Origin: Camellia lanceoleosa
Lineage: Eukaryota > Streptophyta > Magnoliopsida > Ericales > Theaceae
Assembly: GCA_025200525.1 (NCBI GenBank)
Contig: CM045761.1
Coordinates: forward strand, 80,629,551 to 80,693,550
DNA: 64,000 nucleotides
Direction: 5' to 3'
The notes under the pieces were generated by a model, which ran no database searches, was not told the DNA's origin, and saw nothing but the letters and a program-made list of their open reading frames with translations. Shown in pieces: positions 38,201-53,200 of this stretch; the stretch's first letter is position 1, and each line of letters opens with the position of its first letter. Both the position numbers and the translations under genes were made by a program.

Positions 38201-41200
38201 CTTTTCACAACTCTTATGGAGTCTTGTCTACATTCTTCCGAGGTATTTTATTAATAATGTAATTCGCAGGTAGAATTGCTTCCTCCCACAAATTCTGTGG
38301 CTACCTAGAAATTATTAATATCGCATTATCATTTCCTTTAACGTTCTATTCTTCCACTCAGTAACACCGTTTGACTGAAGAGAGTAAAGCATTTTGGTTT
38401 GGTGAATAATCCTAAATTGAGCACAAAGCTTAGCAAACGGGGATTCATGCTCACCACCACGATCACTTCTTAAAGCCTTAATCTTTTGGCTTAGTTGATT
38501 CTCAACTTCATTTTGAAGAGAATAAATTTATCAATCGTCTCATCTTTGTTTTTAAGTAAATACACATAACAGTATTTAGTGCAACCACCATGTGATTGTA
38601 CGACTTTCAAGTCACACACATCACTATGTACTAAATCTAAAGGCTCGATACTTCTTTCAATAGAATGAAAAGAAGTCCTAGTCAATTTTGCTTCTACACA
38701 AGTTTCACACTTATAATTTGGATTAATCTTAAAAGATGGTATGTGATCTAGCCTGATTAATCTATGCAAGGAGTTAAAATTTACATGACCCAGTCTATCA
38801 TGCCATAAATTAGGGGACTCAAGCATAGAAGCAGAAGAAGAAACTTTCTCATTAATTTTAGCGATAAGAGTTATTACATTAGGCTTAAACATACAATCCG
38901 ACATATACCCCTTCCCCACATAGACCCCGTTTTTGGTCAACACGACCTTATCAACCTCAAACACCATGCCGAAACCATGCTTACTTGAGAGCGACCCTAA
39001 GACAAGGTTCTTACGAATGTCCGGCATATATAGGACATCGTTCAGAGTAAGCTCTTTTCCTAAAGTCTTCTTCAGGACCACATTGCCTTTACTCTCAACA
39101 ATTAAGGTCGCAGAATTTTCTATAAACAACTTCTCACTATTTGAAACTGGTTCGAAAGTTGTAAACATCTTCTTTTCAACACAGATATAGTGAATGGCCC
39201 TAGTGTCCACCCATCATTTCTTCGGGTTGGACTCCACCATGTTCACTTCATAGACGATAGCTGGCAGATGCATGTCATCCACATCTTGTAATAGATCCTC
39301 CATCTCAGCCATTTGAGCCTGGCTTTTGTTTTGTGAAGGGATCTTTTTATAGGGTTTCTTTTTCTTCTGGCAATCAACTGTTCGATACCCATCGCTTCCA
39401 CAATTGAAGCACTTTCTATTGAACCTAAAAGTAGGTTCCTGCGCCTTGTAGACTGGCCTTTTGGAGACACCGCCTCTAGCCCCCCAACTTTGAGCTTTTG
39501 CCTATCGGTGGCTTTTTTTTCACCCCCAAGGACTGGACATGCTCAACCATGTTTTCTTTCACAGAGGAGGTATTTCTTTCTTTCTTCCTGTTGTCTTTCT
39601 CAATACGAAGCCTGACAACGGGCTCTTCGGCTGTTATCTCATTTCGCTTGTACTTTAAGTAGTTCTTGAAGTCTTTCCAACTGTTAGGCAACTTCTCAAT
39701 CAGAACAACGACCTGGAATGATTCACTCAAAAACATTCCCTTTGCATGAATCTCGTGCAGAATTACTTAAAACTCTTGGACTTGGCTAATGACGGTTTTT
39801 TAGTCCATCATTTTGAAGTCCAGAAATCGGCCAATGAAAAATTTCGTTGCCTTCGCATCCTCTGTCTTGTACTTCTTGTCCTAAGCATCCACATCTCCTT
39901 TACCGACTTTTTGGCATAAAACACGTTGAAAAGTGAATCTGCCAAGTCATTCAGAACATAGTTCCAGCAAAGGAAGTCTGGCTGCTTCCAAACATCTAGA
40001 GCCATGAGTTTCTACTTGTCTTGCTCATTCTCTTCCCCAGCTGGTGGACCCTTACTCAAAAACCTCGCAAGGCTAAGAGTAGTCAGATAGAATAACATCT
40101 TTTGCAGTCACCTCTTGAAATTCACTCCTGTGAACTTCTCCGGGCGCTTATGATGATTGAGCGGTCTTGCCAGAACAGCCGGATTAACAACAAGGTTGTC
40201 CACAGAGGTCACAACAGCAGGGTTGACCATAGTGGTTCTGATCCCCACCAACATTAGCAGCAACAGTAGAACATCGGTAACAATTGCCATTTCTGAAAAA
40301 TACAACAGAATTTCACTATTCGGTGTTTCCAGAAATCAAACTTAACACTAGAAAATCTCAAAGTTTTTAATTCAAAACTAGTCTCATCACTTAACTTAGA
40401 ATCGAATATGGTCAGGAATGTTTCCAGGAAGATTAGAGGGGTCACACCGGTCCCACTTAAAACCTAGTTAACCTTAGACAAAACTTTCAAGAGTATGTCG
40501 ACTCTTAATCCATGGGAAACAATTTTTAGAATTAAGTTTTTTAGGTGATGAACTAAGTTAAAACAAACCAAGTTCCAAACTTACATGCAATTTAAAAATT
40601 GCAAACAAATTACAAGCAATTAACACAAATTACTATAAGAAATACAAGCAAACAAATGCTTCAATACATTGGTAAAAACCCCAATTAAACTCAAGCAAAA
40701 TTGCTTCCAATTTAGTCTAAAAATCCCTTTACGCGCTTACGTATTTCTGTTCAACACAAATGTTAGTAGTTCATAATTTTTGTTTTACAGTCCCAAATCC
40801 TATTGATTTGGATTTGTATTTTATTTTGTTTATTTTCGTATAGGTATTCCTGTAAAGAAAGTTAGCAGACAAACACAAAAAAATAGGGGTGGTCGCGGTT
40901 TGGTTTTGGATGATTTGCGGATCGATTTGGACCTACCCGTTTGTCTGCGGTTTGGGAAAAATTCAACCCACAACCGCTCGAAGTGCGGGTTGCGGTTTAT
41001 ACGGGTAGGGTAAGTGGATATGCGGGCGATTGCCGGCAGTTTGCGGATTGGACTTTTTCCTTTAAACAATAAACATAGTTCAAAAAAAGAAAAAAAAATA
41101 ATAAACAATAAGCAACTAAATTCATCCAAGTTATCAGAGCCACACACACAACAACTGTATATATTTTCAATTTGTTATGAATATTCACTTTGTTTATATT

Positions 41201-44200
41201 TTTAACTGTATATATTTTGGTACACACACAAAAACTGTTGTCAAACCTCAATAAAAGTATTTGATCAATGGGTACATAACAACAACATTAAATTGCGAAA
41301 GAACCAAAACGTATTCTTCATTTTCTTTGGTTGCAGTACTGATTTGACAAAAAAAAAAGTATTGTCCAGGTTTTTAAAATATATATATACATCTAAGTGT
41401 GGACGGATTCTTCCGGATGCGGGTAAAACCCGCAACCCGCCCGTAATCCACAATCATGCCACATTCCAAATCGTGTCTGCCCGCATTGAGTATGCGAAAC
41501 GGCCCATTCACATGCCGTTCGATTCGGGTTGGGCAGGTTGAGCGGTTCGGATAACCTTATGCCCAACCCTACAAAAAAAATAGAAACCAAACAATCTAAA
41601 GAAACTGTAAATATAATAAATTAATTGAAACCATCAACCAAACTATTTAATAATAACATTAACTAATGAATTAAGATGCTAAATGAGTTTAAAAAAAAAA
41701 AAAATCTATAAACCCACAATTATATTAAAACTTTTAATTGGCAAGAATTACATAAACCTTATAACTTCATGCAATTAAATTCAGATTATTAGGAAATTAT
41801 ATATGACATTATTACACAATAAACATGTAGATAATTTACATGTAAATAAACAATTCTAAAAATTATAAAACAATTAGCATGCAAATTACAAAAAAAATAA
41901 AATAGAAAGCAAATTACATTCCAAATTCATGGCAAGGAATTAAACTCATACTCATAAAATTATACTACACTGGAAAACACTACTAGGACCAAACATGATA
42001 AGACAAATGTTTAATTTCTTAAACACAATTAGAACTTAAGCCTTAGTTTTATATCATAAAATAGTGGACTTTTCGGAAAAAAATTGTACCAGGTTTTCGG
42101 ACAAAACAGTAGCAATTTTTCCCTTAATAAAATAAATTTTATATCATGTATTATAGAAATCTACAATAATATGCATATCATGTTAATTTACAATCATGTA
42201 CAATGATATAAAAGAAACAGTAACATTAATAAATAAATCAAAAAGAGGCCGTGCAAGTTAAGAGCAGCGTACAAAACAGCGGATATTACATTCATCTCTC
42301 GCGGCTACACGCTTTAGGGAATTGAACATGGTAGTGCCAATACAATTAGTACATAGTAGCAGATTATTGGGACAGTGCACTATTTATTTTCTACTCAATC
42401 TAAGAGATGTACTTGAGGACCATTAGAATGTGTACGCATGAATCACATATTTGTCCAATCACATAGGACAGATTTTTTATTCATGAATCAGTGAGCAATT
42501 CTATAACAATGAACAATTCTGGGAGAAAATAAATTAGTCTAATTACATATGAATTTATTTGTTTAATTTCATAAAAAATATATGGATATATGTTTTATGT
42601 TTGTTATCAAAATGGTGTAATTAAATAAAATAAATAGATTCATTATTAACAATTGAAATTTCAGAACAAGAAAAACATGCTGAAATTTACAAGCAAATTG
42701 AGCAAAAATATATAATAAAATAAAATAGCAAAAAGAAAGCTTGCACTAGACAATTTCCTTAAAACAGATTCTTCGCCCCACCGATTGGATGCTAAAAGTT
42801 CTTCTACGTCTGTTTCTTAGAGCATCTCCAACGGTGAACCTTTTTTTTCACCAAATCTGAGTAAAAAATGACCCATTTTATCAAATCTTATACGACTCGC
42901 TCCAACGGTGCATCAAATCTCATATCAAATGTGGGTAGATTGGACGGTTGATTAAATGGGTCATTCCATTGGGTGCCATTTAGCATAAATAAACATTTGC
43001 AGCGTTCATTTGCAGACAAATAAACAACTCCATTTGTCCATTTGCAGACGAATAAACATTAAACAATTGTACAAATAAACATTTCCATTTCATTTGCAGA
43101 CAATTCCATTTGCAGTTGCAGACAAATAAACAATTCCATTTGTATTGAAAGCGTAAATATTAAACAATTCCATTGTTTAAAAAATTATACACTTGTTTGG
43201 TGGTTCCATTTGTCCATTTCCAATTTCATTTGCAGCTTCCATTTGTTCCATTTGCAGCTTTCATTTGATAGCAGACAAGTTCCATTTGCAGCGTTCATCA
43301 TGGGTCGACCGGTTGGTTGACCGGCCGGTCAACCGGGTAGACAAAAATATTTTTTTTTTTTTTTTTTTTACCTCTTTGAACCTTTTGAACCTACCTAATT
43401 TAAAAGGAAACCGGGTGACCGGTTGGTCAACCGGCCGGGCAACTGGTTGCCCGGTGTACCACTTTCAACGGTCAATAACAGTGTTTTGATGAAATCAGTC
43501 TCCCGGTATCAGTTTGATGTTTTGTTTGGTGAATCCTGAATTTGATATGCGTTTGGTGAAACGGTTGGAGCTGTAAAAAGTGGCTTTTTCATCAAATTTT
43601 GAATTTGATGAAGGATTTGGTTCTCCGTTGGAGATGGTCTTAATATATGACAATTGGACTAGCTATAGCAATGCACCTACCATATAGCTTTGGCGAACAG
43701 AATTACGACAACACTCTCTCACTAGGAAGAATAAAAAAAATTGAAGAAAAACTTTGGAACAAAGAGAGCCAATTTTTTGGATAAGAAAACTGAAGGATCC
43801 TTTTATACATATGAAGAGAGAGAGAGAGAGGAAGAGCTCTCTTGCAACAAATGCAAGATTTCATTTATGGAAAACTGCCAAGAAATAAATCTGCAAATTG
43901 ATGGATTTAATCCATCATATATACAAATGTGTGTATATCTGCAACCACCAATCTGGCTTGGCTTAGAAACTTGGCCTAGCCCAAACCTAACCCATTCCTC
44001 AAACCCGGTCCCGGCGGGCGGTACGCGTGTGTCTGGCAAGTTTTGCATAACCAACTTGGACTATAGTTTTGGTCCAAGCCCATCCTTGAAGCATCCAAAA
44101 CTCTATTTCTTCGAAAAATTTGGATGCACTAAAGAACTCAACACCCTTAGACAAAATTTGGGATTTAAATACCCATCAATGCTTTCCTCTAGAATCAATG

Positions 44201-47200
44201 TGGGATAGAAGGTTACACACCGTTCCCGACACCTCTTTTATGAGGCCAACTTAATAAGCCAAATTTTCATTCAAATCTTAATGGTTTTGGTCATTCTTTT
44301 AGTGGTGTAAAGACTTTATTACAAAGAATTTAAATCCACTTTCATCTATCTCAATTGAAGATTGACACCTACTTTAATATTGCATTAAAGTCACTAAAAA
44401 ATCATTATTTTCCAACAAATTTTTTGTTAAACAGTTTTTTAACTTAAAAAATTAAGTACTTAATTTTTAATTTTTAATTTTTAATTTTCAATTTTATCCA
44501 GTACTACCAATATCCCATTTAAAAAAAATTTCACTTTATTATTCTTGAGACTAAACGGATCACTATTTGTGAAGATATGATTTATAAATATATTTTCCAA
44601 ACTAAAATTCAATGTTCGTTTACTTATGAATAGGGGTGTAAATCTGGCCCGGCCTAGCCCGGCCCATGTCGGGCCTCGCAGGCTCCCGTCAAAATTTAGG
44701 CCAGCTCACGGGCCAAAAATTAAGCACAGGCCCAAGCCCATGGATATTCGAGCCTTGGGTGGGGCTAGTGGGCGGGGCCTTGGGTTGGCCTAATGGGCTC
44801 GGGTGGGCTTGATCATTTTTTCTTTTTTCTTTTTTTAAAAATTTTTTCTACTAAAAATTTATTATTTTTCATTAAAAAATACACTGGGCCTTGGTGTGGG
44901 TCGGGTTTCGGGCCGGGCCCTAAGTGGGCTAATGGGCTGGGCCCTGGGCCAGGTTTCAAAACGATGGCCTAGGCTTTAGCCTAGGGGCTTGGGTTTGGGC
45001 CGAAGCGAGCCTAAACGGGCCAGGCCTATCTCAGGCCACGTGCGGGCTTCGGGCTGCCCACGGACTGCGGGCCATTTTTACACCCCTACTTATGAAGTGA
45101 ATGCATTGCAACGAGGACAGCCACAACGGATGAGTGGGATGAGATTGATAAAAAATTGATAAAAAATGATTTTGCCAAACTCATTTTTTCTAACTACTTC
45201 ATTTTGATCTTGCTTAATGCTTACCCGTTTGTAGGGGTGTACATCGGGCCCGGCTAGGCCCTAACGGGCTTACATCGGGCCTTGCGGGTTCCTGTCAAAA
45301 TTCGAGTTGGGTCAAACTAGCCCACAGGCCAAAAAATTAGGCCCAGGCCCAAGCCCAAGATATTCGGGCCTTGGGCGGGCCAGCCTGGTGGGCCTGGGCA
45401 TGGTCTCGGGCTTGGGCGATCCTGGCCAATTTTTTTATTTATTTATTTTTTCTATCAAAATTTTATTATTTTCCACTAAAAAAGACACTGGGCCTTGAGC
45501 GGGCTGGATCTTGGGCTGGGCCTTGTGTGGGTCTTAAGCGGGCCGATGGGTTGGGCCGGGTTAAGCTTCAAAATGATGGTCCAGGCCCAAGCTCAGGAAT
45601 TCGTGTTGGGCTCGGGCCCAGGCCTAAATGGGCCAAAACGGGCCGGGCGAAGGGCCACCCACGGGCCATGGGCCATTACTCCTACCCATTTGGGATGCAA
45701 TTTTTTTATTATTAAAATAATTAAAAAAATCAAAATATTCAATCGCATTACTTTTTCTAGTTTTTTTTACATAATTTTATAAAAAATCAAAATAGTAAAT
45801 TTCCAAATGATATGAAATTGAATGGGTTACAACGTGGATTGACACAACGTACGTGTGAAACCCACTTGATTTTGGTGTACAAGTTGCCAAAAATTTATTT
45901 TGTCAAATTTTTTTTTCCCTTCTAATAACTACTTCGTTTTGATCTTGCTTTAATGCTTATATGTAAATTAGCTGTGTATTAAATTGTGATGCTTTTACAA
46001 TTTGACATTTACATTTTTTTGAAGGTTTGGTGAATGAAAAAGATGAATTAATTTCTAAATTGTTAAAAGTTATTTAATAGAACAATTAGTAATGTGGACA
46101 TTATTAATTGGTAGGAAAAAAAAAAAGAAGAAGAAGTTGAACAAAGTTTGTTTCAGTTGACTTTTTTTAATTTTTTAATTATTTTAGTTTCAGTTAAAAA
46201 GTTTTATTTGAGTTGATTTTTTTTGATTTTTTTTAAAAAAAAATGTGAAATAATTATAATTTTAATATGATATTGTATCTTATTAATTTTTAAAATTTTA
46301 AAATCTTTTTATAATTAATTTAACTAAAAAGTCAATCCAACCCGCATTCCAATGACACTATAGTTTTGCTCCACAAGTGTTATAAACGTATTGGCTAACA
46401 TTATTTTTGAATGAATGTATATTCTTTGTTGTACATATTCTCATACAATATGTTTAATTATTTTAAATTTTTTAACAAATATTTCAGAGACACTCTTTAA
46501 TAAATAAATATATATATATATAATACGCTGTAGATAATAAGTGTATCATATGCTCAGAGTTTTATTGTATAATAATAATTTCACTAGCGAAATTTTTTGT
46601 ATCGGAAAGAATTTCATTATTTTGGAAATAATGTTAATCATTAGATAGATTTATTGTCTAATAGGTTCAATGATAATTAGGTTTCGTTTAGAAACAGGTT
46701 AATTTAGTAACTTTTTGGTTATTTGGCTAAAAAGGTAAGTAAAAAAAATTTATATATTTGGAATGACTTTTTGGCTAATTACGAAAAGATGTGCAAAAAA
46801 GTAAAGAGAAAAGAGAATCTTTGACTTTTTGGTATGAGTTGTTGACTTTTTGGCTAAAAAAGTAATTTTTTGGCTTTTTGGCTAAAAAGGTAAGTCCCCA
46901 AACGGGGCCTTAATAACATTTTTTATTAAACACTATTAAAAAAGTCACTAATTATTAATTTTTAGCACCAGTTTGAAAATTATTACAAAAAATATTACTA
47001 ATTATAAATTTTAACAATAGTTTAAAAAAATCGGCACAAAAAAGTCATTAATTTTCAATTTTTAATGACAGTTTAAAAAATTCGTTATAGAAAAATGTTA
47101 CTAATTGTAAGTTTAGCGACAATTTATAAAATTTGTGATTAAAAAAAAAGTCACTAACTATCAACTTTTAGTGATATATGCAAAAAATTGTTACAAAAAT

Positions 47201-50200
47201 TTATTTTTAGCGATGATTTTATTAAAATTTATTTTCAATAGGATTTAATAAAAATTAAATCTAATTATTAAGATCTATTGATAATTTATTCATATTTTTT
47301 CTGTAATGGGTGAATGTCTATTTCATGAGATCCCTTAATTTATAATGGAATCAAACTATATTAAATAAAATATTAATAAAAAAATTATACACCTTGTTTG
47401 GTTTCAATTTTTGAAATCAAATCTTTTAGAAATTGTGTTTTTTTTTTTTTTCGTATTTTTTTTAGTGAATATTTTTAATATTTTAAGTATTTTTTTTTCC
47501 TTTTTAGATACATCTAACATAAATATACTTAAAAAGTAAAATGTCTGGAAATTTTTTTTTATAAAAAAATTCAATAAATATATAAAAATATGAAAATATA
47601 ATGAGCTTTTTGTATTTTTTTTTATATTTTTGGTATTTAGTAAAATTTTTAAATATTTTTTCACAAATATTATACTTTTTAAGTGTATTTATGTTAGGTG
47701 TATCTAAAAATTAAAAAATTTACTTTGAATATTAAAAAAAAATTAATAAAAATAAAAACAAAAATTTTTAAAAATTAAAAACTCAATTTTTTTGAAAAAT
47801 AGATTCAAAATTATAAAACCAAACAAGGTGATTGCTTTTTGCTGCCTTGATGGGGCTGGGAACCCATCAAAAGACCAAATGGTGTTGGCCCTGTTCACGA
47901 TCTAGGTGCTACAATGTCGTGGGGTAACATTTATAGTTTATTATTTTTGTTTATAGAAAATATTAAATAATTTAAATTTATTTTTGGTAAAAATATCACA
48001 TACACATGCATTTTAAAACATTGTTTGACAGAAAATGAGAGTGGTAGCTAATATGAGATAGTGGCTGAAGGTAGTTATCGATGATTGAAAATGATGACCG
48101 GTGGTGATTGTTAGTTATTAGAGATAGTTGGCAGTGGCTCTAGTAGTTTTTGGTCATGGGAGGTGGTTGTCGGCTATTGAATGTGGTGATTGAAGGTGAT
48201 TCTAATAAGAGATGATAGTCAATAGTAATTATTGTTGGTGAGAGGTAGTTATAAACTACGAGAGATAGTATTACTGGCCAATAAAAGTGGTAGTCAAAGG
48301 TTATTGCCGCCAGTGAAAAGTAGTTGGTAACAATCAAACTGGTTGTTGGTCATGATAAATTGTGGCCAAAGGGGTCACCAGATGGCAGTAGGGGGATGAG
48401 TTATGGGTGATGATAAGAGGTCATGGGAGGCAGAGGAATATATATGTATATATATATTTGTAAATAAATGAAACCAATTTTTTTGTAGCTACAAGAATTA
48501 AGTAAATTTTGTAAATTGTTCACAAATTTTTGAAATTGAAAATGGATACTAATGAGTTTTTGTTTACAATTTTGTAATTTTGTAAACATAAATATAAAAT
48601 AGAAAATGCTAAAAACAATTTTACGGTTGTTGTTAATGTTGAAAAATGTGTATTAAAATATTAAAAAAATAAAATTATGTAAAAATATTTTGAGATATGT
48701 AAAATGTGTATTGAGACTATAAATATTTTATAAAATTATAAACTATTACCAAACATGCCTTACAAAATGCACTCCAATTCGGGGATGGTATGGGAGACAA
48801 TTGTGGTTAAATGGACAAATTCAAAAGACTAAATCCTCAAAAAAAATAAAAAATAAAAAAATAAAATAAAATAAAGTAATTGTTTGACGAACAATTGATC
48901 GTCATATGTATTGTGAGAGCAAATTTTCTATATACGGTTAAATTTTTTAATTGTGTGTCATTTCGTAATTACATTATAATAATTTGTAATAAAATTATAA
49001 AGATTCATAACTTCCTTTATTAAAAAAATTCATAACATTTTTTATATTCATAACATAATTAAAAAGTTCGTAATATAATTACAAAATTTGTAGCTAATTA
49101 ATTATTATTATTATTTTTTTTTTATGGCTGTTAGTAACTAAATCACAATAAACTAATATCACAAAAAATTATAATTATCTTTACGATAGAAAATGTGTAT
49201 AGTATTTATAGCAACTCCAATCATACTTTTCATTTTTTACTAGTTAAAATATTTTAAAAAAAATTAATTATTTAGTTTGCCTAATTTCTTTTTTATCTAT
49301 GTACTCCAACACGACTCTTTATTTTACCTATTTATACACATAAATTTTTTAAAGAGTCTTCTAAGACTCTTCAAATATAGTTAGACTTGAAGAATTTTTT
49401 AAGATAATTATTATAATACCTAGCCGTTTAGAGTAACAAAATATGATAATGTTCGCTATATCAGCTAACAAGCCTCATTTAAAAAGTCACTTATGCTGTG
49501 TTTGGTTGGGGGATTTGGGGAGGGAAAGGGAAAGGGAAATGGAAAAGGTAGGTGAAATGTGAATAAAATATGTATATATTTCACATAGTTTCACACACCT
49601 TTTCCCTTTCCCTTTCTAAATCCCTCCTCAAATCCCTCAACCAAACACACCATTAGAGATACTCTTACACCCGTATTGTTCTTGTATATGAAAACACATT
49701 GTAACACATTTTCTGTTAAGATAATATATATATATAAGGAAAATCAAATGAATCAAGGCTTTTGGCCTAATTTTGTGCTGTATTACTTAGGTTGTGTTTG
49801 AATTATAAATTTTTGTACTAAAAGGAATGAGAAAAGGTGAACGGAATGTGAAATCAAATATAGTTACATTTCACTCACATTTTTTTATTTTTCTTTTTTC
49901 AAATTTCTACACAAATCTATAATTCAAAGACAACCTTAGTTGTGTGAGGTTATGAGTTCAAGTACCTTTTATTTCTCCTTTAGTATTTCGTTATGGTGAT
50001 TATTGGTTTATATAGTTTCTTTGTATTTGTTACTGGATATGTAGACATGCGTTGTTAAATTATAATTGTCCGATTTGATATAATTGTACTTATATTTGTT
50101 ATTAATCTTCTATCGATTCTTGCTATTATACCAATAGATGACAGTATGATTATTGTGTTTTCTAATATACTTTCATAATATAATGCAGTTATTTTTAGAA

Positions 50201-53200
50201 AAATTATATACATAACAATTAAAAATAATAAAAAATATATATAACTATATTTTCCCTATATATATATATAGACATATTAATGTTTATGCATGCATAAATT
50301 ATAGAGATGCTCTCACTTAGAGGTGGATGTCGTGTTTGTGTAATGTCATTTTTGAGTTCATGTCAGATTATGTCAACATTAATCCATCCTGTTTAGTTTT
50401 TTGTATTATTTTGTCATGTTAATTTTGGTCTTGGGTTAATGTGGCATATAAAAAAAAAAATACCCTTAATTAAAAATAAAATTGTATCACGAAATTAACA
50501 GGTTTTCCCCCAAGTTAAATCTCATTAAATTAATCTCTATGATAAAAATATTTGATTTGAACTCAATTCTATTTTCTTAATTTTAAAAAATTATACCCTA
50601 TAATTATATTTTTCAATAGATTGATTTGACTCCAAAATATATAACAAAAAAGACATTATCTTAAAATGAAAAAAAAAAAAAAAAAACTATATTGACCTGA
50701 AAATTTTGTTTTGCATACTCTTATTTATTTATTTGGCACGATTAGGTTATATGAAGGATTAACCCCTTGGAGCAACTTCAATGGTCAAACCAAAAATGGT
50801 TTCGCCAAAGTAATTTTTGCCTTGCTACAAGTGTAAAAAAAGTAATTTTGGGGGGTTGTACTACTCCAATATGTCATTTTGGCACATTCGAATTTCATAT
50901 CACCATTATTCAAGTAAGTTTGCATAATCTGTTCTAAATCAATGGAAACATTTATCTCTCATTGATTGATGAGTATCATGCTTTTGATTTTTCTATTCAT
51001 TTTTTTTAAAAAAATGAATAAATAGTGATTATCGATGTACAACTTTTGTAATTATAATTTTTATTATTATTGAGTTTTATAATTTTTTATGATTTTAAAA
51101 TATTGGATTGTGAGTTTTTGGTTTGTAGAAGTTGTGACTCTAGTAGGAAAAATAATTAAATTTTATAAAGAACGTATGATTAGTTAAGAATGGATTTGTT
51201 GGAAATTATGGTTTTTATTTTTTTAAATTTTTTTATAAGCTTATTTTGGGTCAATTTTAATCTCAAATTTGAGTGGAGTCTACACGTTTTTTGGGATGGG
51301 TCCAAATAGGTGACGTGTTCTTTGCCACATGGCAAGTCACATGGTGCAAACGGTTTATCAAAACCATTTATGAGTGAATAGAAAATTGAAGTTGTTTTCG
51401 GGTTCGTGGAATGAGAAATTGAAGAGTCAAATGTGGATTTTCCTTAAAATGGTTGTCTCACATTAAAAACTAAATAGAATTTATGTATGTATATAAGTTC
51501 TAGGCGACAATATTTGGATTGGCCCCCAAAGGGCACCCCAAGTTTTGTGAATAGAGGAGTTATAGATAAAGTAGGCTTTCGCCCAAACCACCATGCGCAC
51601 GCCACCGCTGTCTGTCCGGCTAGACCAAGCCGTGTCGAGCGCGGATGTGGGTCAGGTTGGTCCTAATATTAATTTTTTAGACAAAATTTATTTGAATTTT
51701 TTTTTCCAAAAAAATTTCTAATTGGAATTTTCATTTTTTCAATTTCAAATATGAAATTTCTAACTCCAACCAGTGTGACTTTCACACCAGTCTCTTACAA
51801 TAGGTTCAAATTTAGAACTGCCCAGCAAATTCAGACAGATTCAAATTGGTTTTTCAATAGATCCAAGTTGTACCTGTTCAGTTTGAATTTGCATCTGTTC
51901 GGATCTTTCCAACAGTCACCAACTATGCCTATAAATACTGAATCATTCTAGCATATTTTCTCAATCAGAAAAATTCTATCTTTCTTCCCGTTTTGCTCTC
52001 TTACATTGATATTCTTCATATTAGTTTTTAGGAAATTTCTGAGAGTATAGATCACAGGTTTTGGTTCGATGTTGTCACGACCCGCTCCCCGTACCCAAGG
52101 GTTAAGTATCGTGATGGCCAGTAATTAAGGTTACCTCCGGCCAATTCTAAAACAGATCAATAAACGCAAGCAGAAGTAATATTTAAATAAGGGTACCAAA
52201 ATAATCATTGGAGTTTCTATTTTTATTACAAAATTTATCGACCAAAAAGGCCGATCTTTACATATAAAAATATCAATAAAAGTGCTGTGTGTGCTTAATC
52301 CGCAGCCTCGCATCTAAGACTTTCCAAAAGCTATTCTAAATTGCATGTTTTCTGAAAATTGGTAAACAACTATAAGCACATGGCAGAGAGAAATATTATA
52401 CCAAGAGTATAAGGGACACGAAATAACCATGGATAGTTAGTTAGGCCAAAACATTTAGGATAACTTAATCGGAACAAATAATCTTTTAAGTAGTAAAACT
52501 GTGATTATGTAAATATATCATTTAGGTGGCAGAAACTGAAATACAGATTTTATGTAAATAAATAACCACGCTATTGAACAGAACATAACAGAGGTCACAG
52601 AAGTGATAGTCAGAACAGCGGTATAAATTCAAGAGGTGGCTCGTACAGATTCCAGAGATAGCTTTCACAATAGTGTAGCACTTAGCTCCGTACAACACTT
52701 TGGTCCGCACAGAACAGAGGTACGGATTCAAGAGGTGGCTCGTATGGATTCTAGAGGTAGCTCCCACAATAGTGTAGCACTTAGCTCTGCACAAAGACTT
52801 TGTTCGCATGAGCAGAGGTCAATGGATCCATGACAAACAGAGGACCACAAAGTGGTCAAACAGAAGCTAATGGTTATTTAACTCCTCCAAGGCGTGAGAC
52901 TCTCGTGGTGGTACTTACAAAACATAATTGTTTATACGGTCATAGTCAAATATTCTTTAAAATATAAACAGACATATCCATGGATTTCACTTTAGCAAAT
53001 AAGGTTCAGAAAATAATCCACGTAACTGAAATCTTTATAAAACATAACTTTTATTAATATACTAATAAAATATAACTTATATAAAACAAATTTTGGTAAA
53101 TTAAAACATACGTAAAATACATTTTGGTAACTCAAGATATAATATAACTTACCTTAACTTTAATATCTTACTCTTTTTTTTTTACTATCAAAGATCCTCT